Shown: positions 26,307-33,325 of the stretch, one piece after another
How the letters are laid out: each line of letters begins with the position of its first letter
Numbering within the stretch: position 1 is the stretch's first letter
Source of the DNA: SIG607 sp045586405
GTDB taxonomy: Bacteria; Bacillota; Clostridia; Oscillospirales; Acutalibacteraceae
DNA: 41,002 nt
Reading direction: 5' to 3'
Assembly (NCBI GenBank): GCA_045586405.1
Contig: JAZNAG010000086.1
Coordinates: forward strand, 1-41,002
Translations under genes and position numbers: made by a program
Notes under the pieces: generated by a model
The model's database searches: none
What the model saw: the letters and a program-made list of their open reading frames with translations, nothing else
What the model was told of the DNA's origin: nothing

Positions 26307-26796
26307 TGCCGCTTTCCTCCTCGTATTTTTTAATTTCGTCCCTTATTACTGCCGCCTTTTCATATTCTTCATTCTTGACAAGTTCGGCAAGTTTTTTTCT
26401 TAAATCACTGATTTTATCGGTCGGCCTTAAAATAAGCTGTTCATTTGAGAGCTTTTTGCCCACATGATTAACACTTCCATGTACCCTTTTAAGATACGGA
26501 ACAAGCTGACTTCTGAACTTTTCATAGCACTTTGAGCAACCCACCTTACCGGTAGAGGCAATTTGAGAAAAGGTTGCGCCACAACAGTCACAGCGCTCTT
26601 CTCCCAAAGATTTTTCTGTCATAAGCTTATCCGAAAACATAGAAGACAGCATATCCATAAGGGAATTCTGGCCTATTTTATTATAACCTTCCTCTGCCGC
26701 ACAAACAGCACAAAGGTTTTTTTCACTTACTACACCGTTGATTACCGAACGAATATGGGTAGTAGCAGTATTTTTACCGCATTTTTCACAAAGCAT
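26299..26796 (-). CDS. mcsA: McsA, activator of protein-arginine kinase
   Basis: McsA is the zinc-binding partner that activates McsB. The 165-residue protein has four Cys pairs: CEKCG, CAVCA, CDCCG and CSKCY, followed by FRSQLVPYLKRVHG and a C-terminal UVR motif (KLAELVKNEEYEKAAVIRDEI). This order is exactly that of the family. It lies between ctsR (17 bases upstream) and mcsB (overlapping). Confidence 0.95.
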   Translation of the reverse strand: MLCEKCGKNTATTHIRSVINGVVSEKNLCAVCAAEEGYNKIGQNSLMDMLSSMFSDKLMTEKSLGEERCDCCGATFSQIASTGKVGCSKCYEKFRSQLVPYLKRVHGSVNHVGKKLSNEQLILRPTDKISDLRKKLAELVKNEEYEKAAVIRDEIKKYEEESGNE

Positions 26797-26812
26797 ATTT
26801 ATTCCTCCTAAA

Positions 26813-27265
26813 TTAAATCTGAGTTAAAAGTATCTGTTTAATGATGGCTGCTCTGACTTCATCACGTGAGTTTATAGGCACAGCCGCCATAACACCGTTA
26901 GAAACTGTAGCACTCATAATTTTTGCAGCCTCTTTTGAAATCAGCGAGGCACGCAGACAATTCTCTATAACTATACGCGCCGACATAGAGTCGATAGAAT
27001 TACCTATTGAATTTACTATATGCATTATAGCGGTGGGCTGATCAAGTTTTACCCTTGTTATACGGATATAACCGCCGCCACCTCTGTAGCTTTCTATCAT
27101 ATACCCCTGCTCCGGAGTAAAACGTGAAGACAAAACATAGTTTATCTGACTGGGAACACAACCCATCATTTCAGCAAATTCGTTACGCTGAATCTCGGTT
27201 ATATTGTCTTGTGATTCGTCAAGCATTTTAATTATCGCCTGAGTGATTATATCGCTCATTTTCAT
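26813..27265 (-). CDS. ctsR: Class III heat-shock repressor CtsR
   Basis: CtsR is a winged-helix repressor of clp genes that is released on heat or protein stress. The 150-residue form begins MKMSDIITQAIIKMLDE and has the DNA-binding part with MGCVPSQINYVLSSRFTPEQ and the wing YRGGGGYIRI, which matches the family. I place the start at ATG 27265, behind GAGAGGG. A longer in-frame start at 27367 must be wrong, because that extra stretch contains the promoter and two CtsR operators. It is the first gene of ctsR-mcsA-mcsB-clpC, the standard Firmicutes order. Confidence 0.96.
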   Translation of the reverse strand: MKMSDIITQAIIKMLDESQDNITEIQRNEFAEMMGCVPSQINYVLSSRFTPEQGYMIESYRGGGGYIRITRVKLDQPTAIMHIVNSIGNSIDSMSARIVIENCLRASLISKEAAKIMSATVSNGVMAAVPINSRDEVRAAIIKQILLTQI

Positions 27266-27279
27266 AGCTTTTCCCTCTC

Positions 27280-27296
27280 TTTGACCTTTTCTGACT
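27280..27296 (-). promoter_or_regulatory. CtsR operator 1
   Basis: On the minus strand AGTCAGAAAAGGTCAAA matches the CtsR direct repeat (RGTCAAA-3-RGTCAAA) with one change. It lies at the expected transcription start and just before the ctsR ribosome site. Confidence 0.8.
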
Positions 27297-27299
27297 TTA

Positions 27300-27328
27300 A
27301 TTATAATTTCAAGGTCAGGAAAAGTCAA
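27300..27328 (-). promoter_or_regulatory. Sigma-A promoter of the ctsR operon
   Basis: On the minus strand, TTGACT (27328-27323), 17 bases, then a perfect TATAAT (27305-27300). CtsR operator 2 covers the -35 box and operator 1 covers the start site. Confidence 0.85.
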
Positions 27329-27329
27329 A
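27313..27329 (+). promoter_or_regulatory. CtsR operator 2
   Basis: GGTCAGGAAAAGTCAAA fits the CtsR repeat with two changes in the first half. It is in the opposite orientation to operator 1 and overlaps the -35 box of the ctsR promoter. Confidence 0.7.
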
Positions 27330-27361
27330 AACCCAAATTTGCCGTTTTTATGGGTTTTAAA

Positions 27362-27378
27362 GGTCAAAAAAAGACAAA
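27362..27378 (+). promoter_or_regulatory. Possible CtsR operator 3
   Basis: GGTCAAAAAAAGACAAA: the first half is a perfect CtsR half-site and the second has one change. It lies 34 bases upstream of the ctsR -35 box, on the side of the divergent small peptide gene. Confidence 0.55.
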
Positions 27379-27495
27379 TCTTGGTTTTCCTCGTTATTGC
27401 TCCTTATTTCGTTGATTTTCTCACTTTTTATATTTCCAGTAGCACAATACGAGCCACAGCATAGTATGTAATATAACGGAAAGGAGGTATGTATA

Positions 27496-27621
27496 ATGTG
27501 TAACGGCATGGGCAATAACTGCACTTGGATCATCGTAATCCTTCTTCTTCTCTTCTGTTGCGGTAACGGTTGCAGTACCAACTCCGGATGTGGTTGCGGT
27601 TGTGAAAACAGCTGCTGCTGA
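27496..27621 (+). CDS. 41-residue cysteine-rich membrane peptide
   Basis: A strong AAGGAGGT (27480-27487) lies eight bases before an ATG that opens a 41-codon frame ending in TGA. The product starts MCNGMGNNCTW, has a hydrophobic core IIVILLLLF (residues 12-20) long enough for a short membrane segment, and continues with CCGNGC, CGCGC and a CC terminus. Ten of 41 residues are Cys and eight are Asn or Ser in the tail. The layout (short polar start, one hydrophobic run, Gly/Cys-rich end) resembles YjcZ-like small proteins of spore formers, but I cannot assign it firmly. It is followed by a good terminator. I found no convincing sigma-A promoter right upstream. Confidence 0.7.
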   Translation: MCNGMGNNCTWIIVILLLLFCCGNGCSTNSGCGCGCENSCC

Positions 27622-27661
27622 TAACACTTCCATTACTGATAATACGCTTTTTAGTGTATAA

Positions 27662-27693
27662 AAATAACGGGCAGTTTTTAACTGCCCGTTATT
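27662..27693. terminator. Bidirectional terminator between the small peptide gene and the PBP gene
   Basis: AAATAACGGGCAGTT pairs with AACTGCCCGTTATTT around a three-base loop. A's precede and T's follow, so it can serve the plus-strand peptide gene and the minus-strand PBP operon. Confidence 0.9.
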
Positions 27694-27695
27694 TG

Positions 27696-29072
27696 CTATT
27701 TACAAAGTGTATTTTTGGCTGCCTGAAGAGTTTTATTTGCCACTCGCATAGCGCTTGCTCCACCCGCTTTATTTTCTTCTATAACTACCACAAAAGCAAG
27801 GGGTAGCTCTTCATCTTTACAAAAACCTACAAAAAGCGAATTTTCTTTATCACCGCCAACCTCTGCCGTTCCTGTTTTTCCGCAGATATCAAGAACACCA
27901 AAGGTAGATTTGCCGTAATTATCCTTTACCGCAAAGTCCATAAGAGATGCCAGTTTTTCGGCGGTATCCTTATTTATCATCTTAACCGTAGAAGGATTTG
28001 CTTTGTATACTATTTTACCGCCGGAAGAACGTACAGCGTGGACAAAGTACGGCTCAATATATTCTCCGCCGTTTGCAATAGCGCTTACCATTGATAAATA
28101 CTGTACAGGATTCATAAGAGAGGTATACTGCCCTATTCCCGACCAGCCATAATCAATATTTCTGGCATCGTCTACACTGTATACCGATTTACCACAAGGT
28201 ATACCCTCAATATAAAAAGTTTTATTAAAGCCGAACATTTCGGCATACCTGGTCATTGTACTTTTTCCTAAAGATAATGCAGTAAGCGAAAAATACGCAT
28301 TACAGGAGTGAGAAAAAGCTCTTTCAAGTGTAACGGTTTTATGTCTGCCCATACAAGAAAGGTTTTCACCCTCTATTACTGTACCGTAGTTACAAAGCTG
28401 ACTGGTTGTATATGCGTTTTTGCCCAGAGTTTCTATCTGTGCCGCTGCCGTTACTATTTTAAAGGTGGATCCCGGTGTATATGACGAGGATATAAAACGG
28501 TTCACAAAAACACTGCCAAGCTCACCGCTTTTAGCCTTTTCATACTCTGTTACATTAGAAATATCATAGGTAGGGGTGCTGACCATACAAAGCACCTCAC
28601 CGGTTTTATAATTACATACACCTACGCAGCCCGGATTATCACCCAGCGCTTTCATAGCCGCCACACTTATATCACTGCTTATGGTCAGCTCTGCGCTGTT
28701 GCCCTCACCGGAAAAGGTGAAAATTCCGTTAGTACCGGAATAGCCGACAAGTTTGCCCTTTAAAGCGTTTGTAACGCCGGTACTTACATAACCCTCGTGG
28801 TCACCCGCAACATGTATTGTGGCTTTTCGTATATCTTTATTAACGTTGTAAACACGAACACCGTTAACAGTATTAGACAAAACCTTACCGTCTCTGTCGG
28901 TAATAGCCCCTGCATTTGTAAGCTTTCCTGACGAATATATATGTTGATTCGTCTCATAAAAAGCCCATTTTTCACCCAAAGAAAAGAAGCGTACAACAAA
29001 GATACCAACGGCAAGTACAAAAAGCAAAGTAACCGCCGCCATAGCGTTGCGCCGCATTTTACGTTTTTGCAC
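27696..29072 (-). CDS. Penicillin-binding protein, transpeptidase (PbpA-like)
   Basis: This 458-residue protein is a membrane-anchored D,D-transpeptidase that cross-links peptidoglycan. A membrane segment lies near residues 11-30. Catalytic motifs are S202-TFK (YTPGSTFKIVTAA), S256-CN and K399-TG (CGKTGTAEV). The N-terminal part (GAITDRDGKVLSNTVNG) is the short dimerisation-like head seen in PbpA-type proteins rather than the large head of PBP2. The start overlaps the end of the FtsW/RodA-like gene by 14 bases, which fits a polymerase-transpeptidase pair. It is the last gene before the bidirectional terminator. Confidence 0.93.
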   Translation of the reverse strand: MQKRKMRRNAMAAVTLLFVLAVGIFVVRFFSLGEKWAFYETNQHIYSSGKLTNAGAITDRDGKVLSNTVNGVRVYNVNKDIRKATIHVAGDHEGYVSTGVTNALKGKLVGYSGTNGIFTFSGEGNSAELTISSDISVAAMKALGDNPGCVGVCNYKTGEVLCMVSTPTYDISNVTEYEKAKSGELGSVFVNRFISSSYTPGSTFKIVTAAAQIETLGKNAYTTSQLCNYGTVIEGENLSCMGRHKTVTLERAFSHSCNAYFSLTALSLGKSTMTRYAEMFGFNKTFYIEGIPCGKSVYSVDDARNIDYGWSGIGQYTSLMNPVQYLSMVSAIANGGEYIEPYFVHAVRSSGGKIVYKANPSTVKMINKDTAEKLASLMDFAVKDNYGKSTFGVLDICGKTGTAEVGGDKENSLFVGFCKDEELPLAFVVVIEENKAGGASAMRVANKTLQAAKNTLCK

Positions 29073-30693
29073 CTTTTCGCCTTCTTTCCTTTAAAATAAT
29101 ATGCTCATCCCGTACCGCCGTTCTGAAAAAAGCCATAAGGCAGGTGCAAGAAATAAGCGAAGAACCGCCGTTACTTATAAATGGTAAAGTAACCCCCGTA
29201 AAAGGCAACATATCAAGAGAACCGAATACATTAAGTGAGGTCTGTATAAGCAAAAGCACCGCCGCCGCACAGCAGGTCGTACTGTAAAAACTGCTTGAAG
29301 AAACCTTTAGTGTTTTAACGGCATATAAAGCAAATAGCACAAAACAAAACAGTATGCAGAGACCTATTATAAGTCCCCATTCTTCAACAATAAGTCCAAA
29401 AACTATATCGGTATCATAAGCAGGAACCTTTACAAGTGTACCTCTGCCACCGCCAACGCCGAAAAGACCGCCCGAAGCCGCCGCAACCATAGTACGCGTC
29501 TGCTGATAACCGCTGTCTGCCGCATTCTTGAAAGCCGAACCGAAAGCAAAAATTCTTTTGGCAACATAGGGGAACAAAAGCAGAACGATGCCGCCGCCAA
29601 CTACTGCAATTCCTGATATTATGCCAAGCAGTTTAATATTGCACGACCTGATAAACAACATTACTGCAAGGCAGACACCATAAATAAGCAGTGCGCCAAA
29701 GTCACTTAAATACCCAAGAACAAGCAGACAAAAGGCCGCAAAAACAGAAAAAGTTATTATATCCTTTTTGCTGTTCAGCTTGTCCGCCGCGGCGCCAGAA
29801 GCATATACAAGCACTATCTTTACCAGTTCAGAAGGCTGAAAAGATACACCTTTTATGTCAAGCCAGTTCTGGCTTCCGTTATATATTACGCCGTAAAGAA
29901 TATTGACCAGAAACAAAACTATACCCACAATAAGCGCAACACCCTTAAAACCTATGGCAACACGGGGATTTTGAATAAGCTTTGAAAGAAATACTGCGCC
30001 TACGGTACCCACCAAAAAGCAGACAACTAGTTTAATAACATTAGCGCCGCTTGAATGTGCCGCTACACTAAATCCAAAAGTCACCATAAACAGTATGGGT
30101 AATTCAAGAAAAGCACCTAAAAAGCGGGTTATAAACATATACACCCACTCCCCTACAATAAGTGCACCAAAGCATAAAAACAGCGTCGCAGCTCTATCGG
30201 AATAAGCAAAGCTCATAGATAAAAGTATGAAAAACTGTATTATATTAAGCAGAGCAAAAGCAACGGTTTTCTTAAAGCCTTCGCTTCCCGTAGGCCTTTC
30301 TTTGTTTTTTCTGAGTATTACAGAAAATTCTCTATCCCCCATTGATATTAAATCTTCGGGACCAAACTTTTTTTCTTCCTTAAAGCTCTTTTTATTTATA
30401 CCTATTTTACTTTTTTCTATGGGCCTTAGTGTCATATAGTTATTGGACACCGAAAGTACGGCATGGCGTTCATTAACACCGCCAAGCACAATGTCACATT
30501 CGTCGTCAGAACCTATTATATATTCACCGCTTTCAAGAAGCAGTTCTTTATCGTCGTCCGTTTTCAGTACAAGCTTATAAGGTTTTACTCTTCTTTTAAG
30601 CAAACCCACCCCGCAAACAGACAGCATAATAACAGAAAGAACAGGCAAGACATATCTTAAAACAGTAATAAAACCGCGAATAAAATATTCCAT
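29059..30693 (-). CDS. FtsW/RodA-family glycan polymerase with N-terminal FHA domain
   Basis: This 544-residue protein joins two modules. After one N-terminal membrane segment (residues 8-32), residues of about 45-128 form an FHA domain: YIIGSDDECDIVL, then NERHAVLSV and the late strand GDREFSVIL. FHA domains bind phosphothreonine. From residue 140 onward come about ten membrane segments of the SEDS family, with FQPSELVKIVLVY, the loop GGGRGTLVKVPAYDTDIVF and FISNGGSSL near the end. SEDS proteins polymerise lipid II into glycan strands with a partner PBP, which is encoded next. I infer control by a Ser/Thr kinase of the PASTA type encoded elsewhere. Confidence 0.92.
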   Translation of the reverse strand: MEYFIRGFITVLRYVLPVLSVIMLSVCGVGLLKRRVKPYKLVLKTDDDKELLLESGEYIIGSDDECDIVLGGVNERHAVLSVSNNYMTLRPIEKSKIGINKKSFKEEKKFGPEDLISMGDREFSVILRKNKERPTGSEGFKKTVAFALLNIIQFFILLSMSFAYSDRAATLFLCFGALIVGEWVYMFITRFLGAFLELPILFMVTFGFSVAAHSSGANVIKLVVCFLVGTVGAVFLSKLIQNPRVAIGFKGVALIVGIVLFLVNILYGVIYNGSQNWLDIKGVSFQPSELVKIVLVYASGAAADKLNSKKDIITFSVFAAFCLLVLGYLSDFGALLIYGVCLAVMLFIRSCNIKLLGIISGIAVVGGGIVLLLFPYVAKRIFAFGSAFKNAADSGYQQTRTMVAAASGGLFGVGGGRGTLVKVPAYDTDIVFGLIVEEWGLIIGLCILFCFVLFALYAVKTLKVSSSSFYSTTCCAAAVLLLIQTSLNVFGSLDMLPFTGVTLPFISNGGSSLISCTCLMAFFRTAVRDEHIILKERRRKGAKT

Positions 30694-30724
30694 ACCTGTT
30701 CACTCCTTTAATAAAACTTAAATT

Positions 30725-31444
30725 TTAACGACAGTTTATCTGCATTTCAAAGGAAAGCCTATCATTATTATTAATTTGAATAACCTTTTTGCCCTGACTA
30801 TCATATCTTTCGCAGGAAAGTATATCCCCTTCTCTGCATTCACCGATATAATGTACTTCCATAGAAGAAACATCAAGATTCTCAAGTTCGCTTACGGTAA
30901 ATAAATCCATAGCCATTCGTATATATTCTATATTGTTTACGTGACAGGACATATCTATATTTTGTGAGCGGACTGTGTGTTCATACCGAGAAGTCAAAGT
31001 ATCTGCTTTTGAAAACTTTTCAAAGGTAAGACTGTTAGTAGCGGCATCCTCAGTATCCAACGGGATACAGGTGTCGCTGAGCCTTTTTGGACGGTGAGTA
31101 TCAAGGTCAAGTATACAAAGTTCCTGACAGCCACGAGCCACTCTTTCGCCGTTTTTTAAAAACATTTCGGTATTCACATATACCCTGAGTCTTTTGTCTG
31201 TGGTATAGGTTGCCTTAACCGTCACTTCTTCTGCCCAGAAAGGTCTTTTATAAATTTCTATCTTTGTTTTTGTAACAGCCCAATAACCATTGCATCTTTT
31301 ACCAAGACCTCTGTTTCCGCAGTCAAGAACCTCAAAACCGTCGGTCATAGCATTTTGAAGCAGATAAAAGAATTGATGATTGCCAAGATAAACAGTTGTA
31401 TCGCAGTATTCTGCGCTTATGTATATATCCTTATTATAAAACAT
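30725..31444 (-). CDS. Acyl-ACP thioesterase
   Basis: This 239-residue double hot-dog protein hydrolyses acyl-ACP to free fatty acid. The family active-site block is in the second half: SQNIDMSCHVNNIEYIRMAMD. The N-terminal half has ISAEYCDTTVYLGNHQFFYLLQ and GYWAVTKTKIEIYKRPFW. The start is ATG 31444 with GGAAGGTG upstream. An in-frame ATG at 31474 is ruled out because it overlaps the -10 box of the promoter. It is the first gene of a probable operon with the FHA-FtsW gene (31 bases downstream) and the PBP gene. Confidence 0.9.
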   Translation of the reverse strand: MFYNKDIYISAEYCDTTVYLGNHQFFYLLQNAMTDGFEVLDCGNRGLGKRCNGYWAVTKTKIEIYKRPFWAEEVTVKATYTTDKRLRVYVNTEMFLKNGERVARGCQELCILDLDTHRPKRLSDTCIPLDTEDAATNSLTFEKFSKADTLTSRYEHTVRSQNIDMSCHVNNIEYIRMAMDLFTVSELENLDVSSMEVHYIGECREGDILSCERYDSQGKKVIQINNNDRLSFEMQINCR

Positions 31445-31465
31445 ATCTGTGTCACCTTCCTTGTC

Positions 31466-31494
31466 ATTATACACCTTTTTTAAATTTCTTTCAA
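31466..31494 (-). promoter_or_regulatory. Sigma-A promoter of the thioesterase-FtsW-PBP operon
   Basis: On the minus strand, TTGAAA (31494-31489), 17 bases, then TATAAT (31471-31466). It is divergent from the perR promoter only 17 bases away. Confidence 0.8.
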
Positions 31495-31510
31495 TATTTT
31501 TAAAAAAACC

Positions 31511-31538
31511 TTGACAAAACTCAAAATTTCTGTATAAT
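31511..31538 (+). promoter_or_regulatory. Sigma-A promoter of perR
   Basis: Perfect TTGACA (31511-31516), 16 bases, then perfect TATAAT (31533-31538). The PerR box follows directly at the transcription start. Confidence 0.9.
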
Positions 31539-31542
31539 TAGA

Positions 31543-31559
31543 TTTAGAATAATTCTAAA
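31543..31559 (+). promoter_or_regulatory. PerR/Fur operator box
   Basis: TTTAGAATAATTCTAAA is a perfect 17-base palindrome around a central A. Its core TTAGAATAATTCTAA fits the 7-1-7 Per box (TTATAATNATTATAA) with one symmetrical change in each half. Its position at +1 of perR implies autorepression. Confidence 0.88.
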
Positions 31560-31573
31560 CTTTGGAGGTAGAT

Positions 31574-31945
31574 ATGGTTTTAACAAAGCAAAGAGCCCTT
31601 ATACTTGATATAGTAAAAAATATGAACGGGCACTTAAGTGCTGATGAAATCTATATTCTTGCCAGAGAAAAATTGCCGGGAATAGCGCTTGCTACGGTAT
31701 ATAACAACCTTAACGCCCTTTATTGTTCAGGACTTATAGGTAAAGTTAAAATACCCGATAAAGCAGATCTTTATGACCGCTCACCTGTTTTACACGAACA
31801 CATTATTTGCAGTAAATGTAAATGTGTTAAAGATGTTACTATTCCGGATTTTAAAAATCAGCTTTGTCAGTACACCGGCGAAGAAATAGATTCATACGAC
31901 CTAAGTATAAATTACACTTGCAAAAAATGTAAAACTGATTCTTGA
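31574..31945 (+). CDS. perR: Peroxide-responsive Fur-family repressor PerR
   Basis: This 123-residue Fur-family protein is most likely PerR, which senses peroxide by metal-catalysed oxidation of its histidines. The winged helix has KQRALILDIV and LATVYNNLNAL. Regulatory-site ligands that line up with PerR are His20, Asp68, His74 and His76, and the structural zinc site is Cys79, Cys82, Cys116 and Cys119. I place the start at ATG 31574 with GGAGG at 31564-31568; an in-frame TTG at 31562 would overlap that site. The own Per box and the rubrerythrin gene downstream support PerR over Fur or Zur. Confidence 0.9.
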   Translation: MVLTKQRALILDIVKNMNGHLSADEIYILAREKLPGIALATVYNNLNALYCSGLIGKVKIPDKADLYDRSPVLHEHIICSKCKCVKDVTIPDFKNQLCQYTGEEIDSYDLSINYTCKKCKTDS

Positions 31946-31970
31946 TATTAGCCGACTTGTCGGTTATAAT
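31942..31970 (+). promoter_or_regulatory. Promoter of rubrerythrin with an inverted repeat in the spacer
   Basis: TTGATA (31942-31947, overlapping the perR stop codon), 17 bases, then perfect TATAAT (31965-31970). The spacer holds the inverted repeat CCGAC-TT-GTCGG (31952-31963), placed where a repressor or redox regulator could act. It is not a Per box. Confidence 0.65.
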
Positions 31971-32003
31971 AAAACAAACTATAAATTTAAAGGAGATAAT
32001 ATT

Positions 32004-32537
32004 ATGGAACTTAAAGGCACAAAAACCGAAAAGAATTTACAGGCAGCTTTCGCAGGCGAGTCACAGGCAAGAAACAAATACACCTATTTTGCTTCTGTTG
32101 CTAAAAAAGAAGGCTACGAGCAGATAGCCGAACTTTTCCTCAAAACTGCAGAAAATGAAAAAGAACACGCTAAAATGTGGTTTAAAGAGCTTGGCGGTCT
32201 CGGTGATACTGCCGCTAACCTTCTCTCCGCTGCTGAGGGTGAAAATTACGAGTGGACCGATATGTATGATACCTTTGCCAAAGAGGCTGAAGAAGAAGGC
32301 TTTACCGCTCTCGCCTACAAGTTCAGAGCCGTAGCCGCTATTGAAAAAGCTCACGAAGAAAGATATCGCGCTCTTCTCAACAACGTAGAAACCAAGGCTG
32401 TTTTCGAAAAGAGCAGCGTTACCGTTTGGGAATGCCGCAACTGCGGTCACATTGTTGTAGGAACCAAGGCTCCTAAGGTATGCCCCGTATGCGCTCATCC
32501 CGAGTCTTACTTCGAAGTTAGAAAAGAAAATTACTAA
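32004..32537 (+). CDS. rbr: Rubrerythrin
   Basis: Rubrerythrin reduces hydrogen peroxide to water in anaerobes. The 177-residue protein has a four-helix diiron domain with its Glu and His ligands (AFAGESQARNKYTYFAS, ENEKEHAKMW, AIEKAHEERY) and a C-terminal rubredoxin-like iron site with two Cys pairs (WECRNCGHI and KVCPVCAHPESYF). It follows perR, is preceded by AAAGGAGAT, and ends at a strong terminator, so it forms a peroxide-defence pair with its regulator. Confidence 0.96.
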   Translation: MELKGTKTEKNLQAAFAGESQARNKYTYFASVAKKEGYEQIAELFLKTAENEKEHAKMWFKELGGLGDTAANLLSAAEGENYEWTDMYDTFAKEAEEEGFTALAYKFRAVAAIEKAHEERYRALLNNVETKAVFEKSSVTVWECRNCGHIVVGTKAPKVCPVCAHPESYFEVRKENY

Positions 32538-32553
32538 TTCATAAAAAATCACC

Positions 32554-32585
32554 AAAAAAGCTGTCGAAATCGACAGCTTTTTTTA
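32554..32585 (+). terminator. Rho-independent terminator after rubrerythrin
   Basis: AAAAAAGCTGTCGA pairs with TCGACAGCTTTTTT and is followed by more T's. Confidence 0.93.
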
Positions 32586-32606
32586 CTTTTTTATATCTTT
32601 ATTATC

Positions 32607-32635
32607 TTGACACTAACAACGAAATAATGTATAAT
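32607..32635 (+). promoter_or_regulatory. Sigma-A promoter of purE
   Basis: Perfect TTGACA (32607-32612), 17 bases, then perfect TATAAT (32630-32635). Transcription would start near 32642, just before the riboswitch. Confidence 0.92.
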
Positions 32636-32660
32636 AACATCATAAAACAACTATATATAG

Positions 32661-32730
32661 CTTTTTGCAACTGACGGATCAGCGGGTAACCGCATGGGAG
32701 CATTAAGTTTTATAAATGTCGACCGTCTGG
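32661..32730 (+). ncRNA. ZTP (pfl) riboswitch aptamer
   Basis: The leader of purE fits the ZTP/ZMP aptamer. The parts in order are P1 (CTTTTTGC with GCATTAAG, two central mismatches), the internal segment ACTGACGGATCA, a hairpin GCGG-GTAA-CCGC (32682-32693), the conserved ATGGGAGC, a variable linker and the 3' hallmark CCGTCTGGGC (32723-32732). The pseudoknot expected of the class is present: GACGG (32673-32677) pairs with CCGTC (32723-32727). ZTP accumulates when 10-formyl-THF is limiting. The 3' end of the aptamer shares bases with the terminator stem, so ligand binding should turn purE on. Confidence 0.88.
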
Positions 32731-32765
32731 GCAGTTCCAAATTTTTACGGAACTGTCCTCTTTTA
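32729..32765 (+). terminator. Riboswitch-controlled terminator before purE
   Basis: GGGCAGTTCC (32729-32738) pairs with GGAACTGTCC (32749-32758; one G-U pair), followed by TCTTTTATT. The 5' strand of the stem includes the GGGC of the aptamer, so the two structures exclude one another. Confidence 0.88.
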
Positions 32766-32791
32766 TTATAAAAACGGAATGGAGAATTATG

Positions 32792-33283
32792 ATGAAAAAA
32801 GTAGGAATTCTTATGGGAAGTGACAGCGATCTTCCCGTTGTTCAGAAAGCCATTGATACCTTGAAGGACCTTGATATTCCTTTTGAAGTTCATGTTTATT
32901 CTGCCCACCGCACACCACAGCAGGTTAGAGAGTTCACCGAAAATGCCCGTAAAAATGGTTTCGGTGTTATCATTGCCGCCGCAGGTAAAGCGGCTCATCT
33001 TGCAGGTGCTGTTGCCGCCGCTACTACCCTGCCTGTTATAGGTATCCCCATTAAGTCATCTACACTTGACGGTCTTGATGCACTTCTTTCTACAGTGCAA
33101 ATGCCTTCAGGCATTCCAGTTGCCACCGTTGCTATTGACGGTGCCGCAAATGCCGCTCTTCTCGCAGCACAGATTATTGGCGTTGAGGATGAGGCTATAG
33201 CTCAGCGTCTTGACAAGCAGAGAGCCGATGCGGCAGAGAGCGTTTTAAAGAAAAACGACGCTATATGTAAACAGTATATATAA
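32792..33283 (+). CDS. purE: N5-carboxyaminoimidazole ribonucleotide mutase (PurE, class I)
   Basis: PurE moves the carboxyl group in the conversion of AIR to CAIR. The 163-residue protein has GILMGSDSDLPV, YSAHRTPQQ and AAHLAGAVAA, then LLSTVQMPSGIPVATVAI, which match class I (the PurK-dependent form). No purK lies nearby. Two ATGs in a row are possible starts (32789 and 32792); GGAG at 32781-32784 is better spaced from the second. The gene is under the ZTP riboswitch and is separated from purM by a terminator, so it may be expressed apart from the rest of the cluster. Confidence 0.96.
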   Translation: MKKVGILMGSDSDLPVVQKAIDTLKDLDIPFEVHVYSAHRTPQQVREFTENARKNGFGVIIAAAGKAAHLAGAVAAATTLPVIGIPIKSSTLDGLDALLSTVQMPSGIPVATVAIDGAANAALLAAQIIGVEDEAIAQRLDKQRADAAESVLKKNDAICKQYI

Positions 33284-33290
33284 ACGACTC

Positions 33291-33325
33291 TTCTCCGATT
33301 TTCAGTCGGAGAATTCGTTGTTTTT
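33291..33325 (+). terminator. Terminator between purE and purM
   Basis: TTCTCCGA (33291-33298) pairs with TCGGAGAA (33306-33313), followed by TTCGTTGTTTTT. The T run is interrupted, so read-through into purM is possible. I could not define a separate promoter in 33326-33360. Confidence 0.75.

Noticed and set aside
27266..27367. N-terminal extension of CtsR to an upstream ATG at 27367
   Set aside because: The stretch contains the ctsR promoter and two operators; the internal ATG at 27265 has a proper ribosome site and gives the normal family length.
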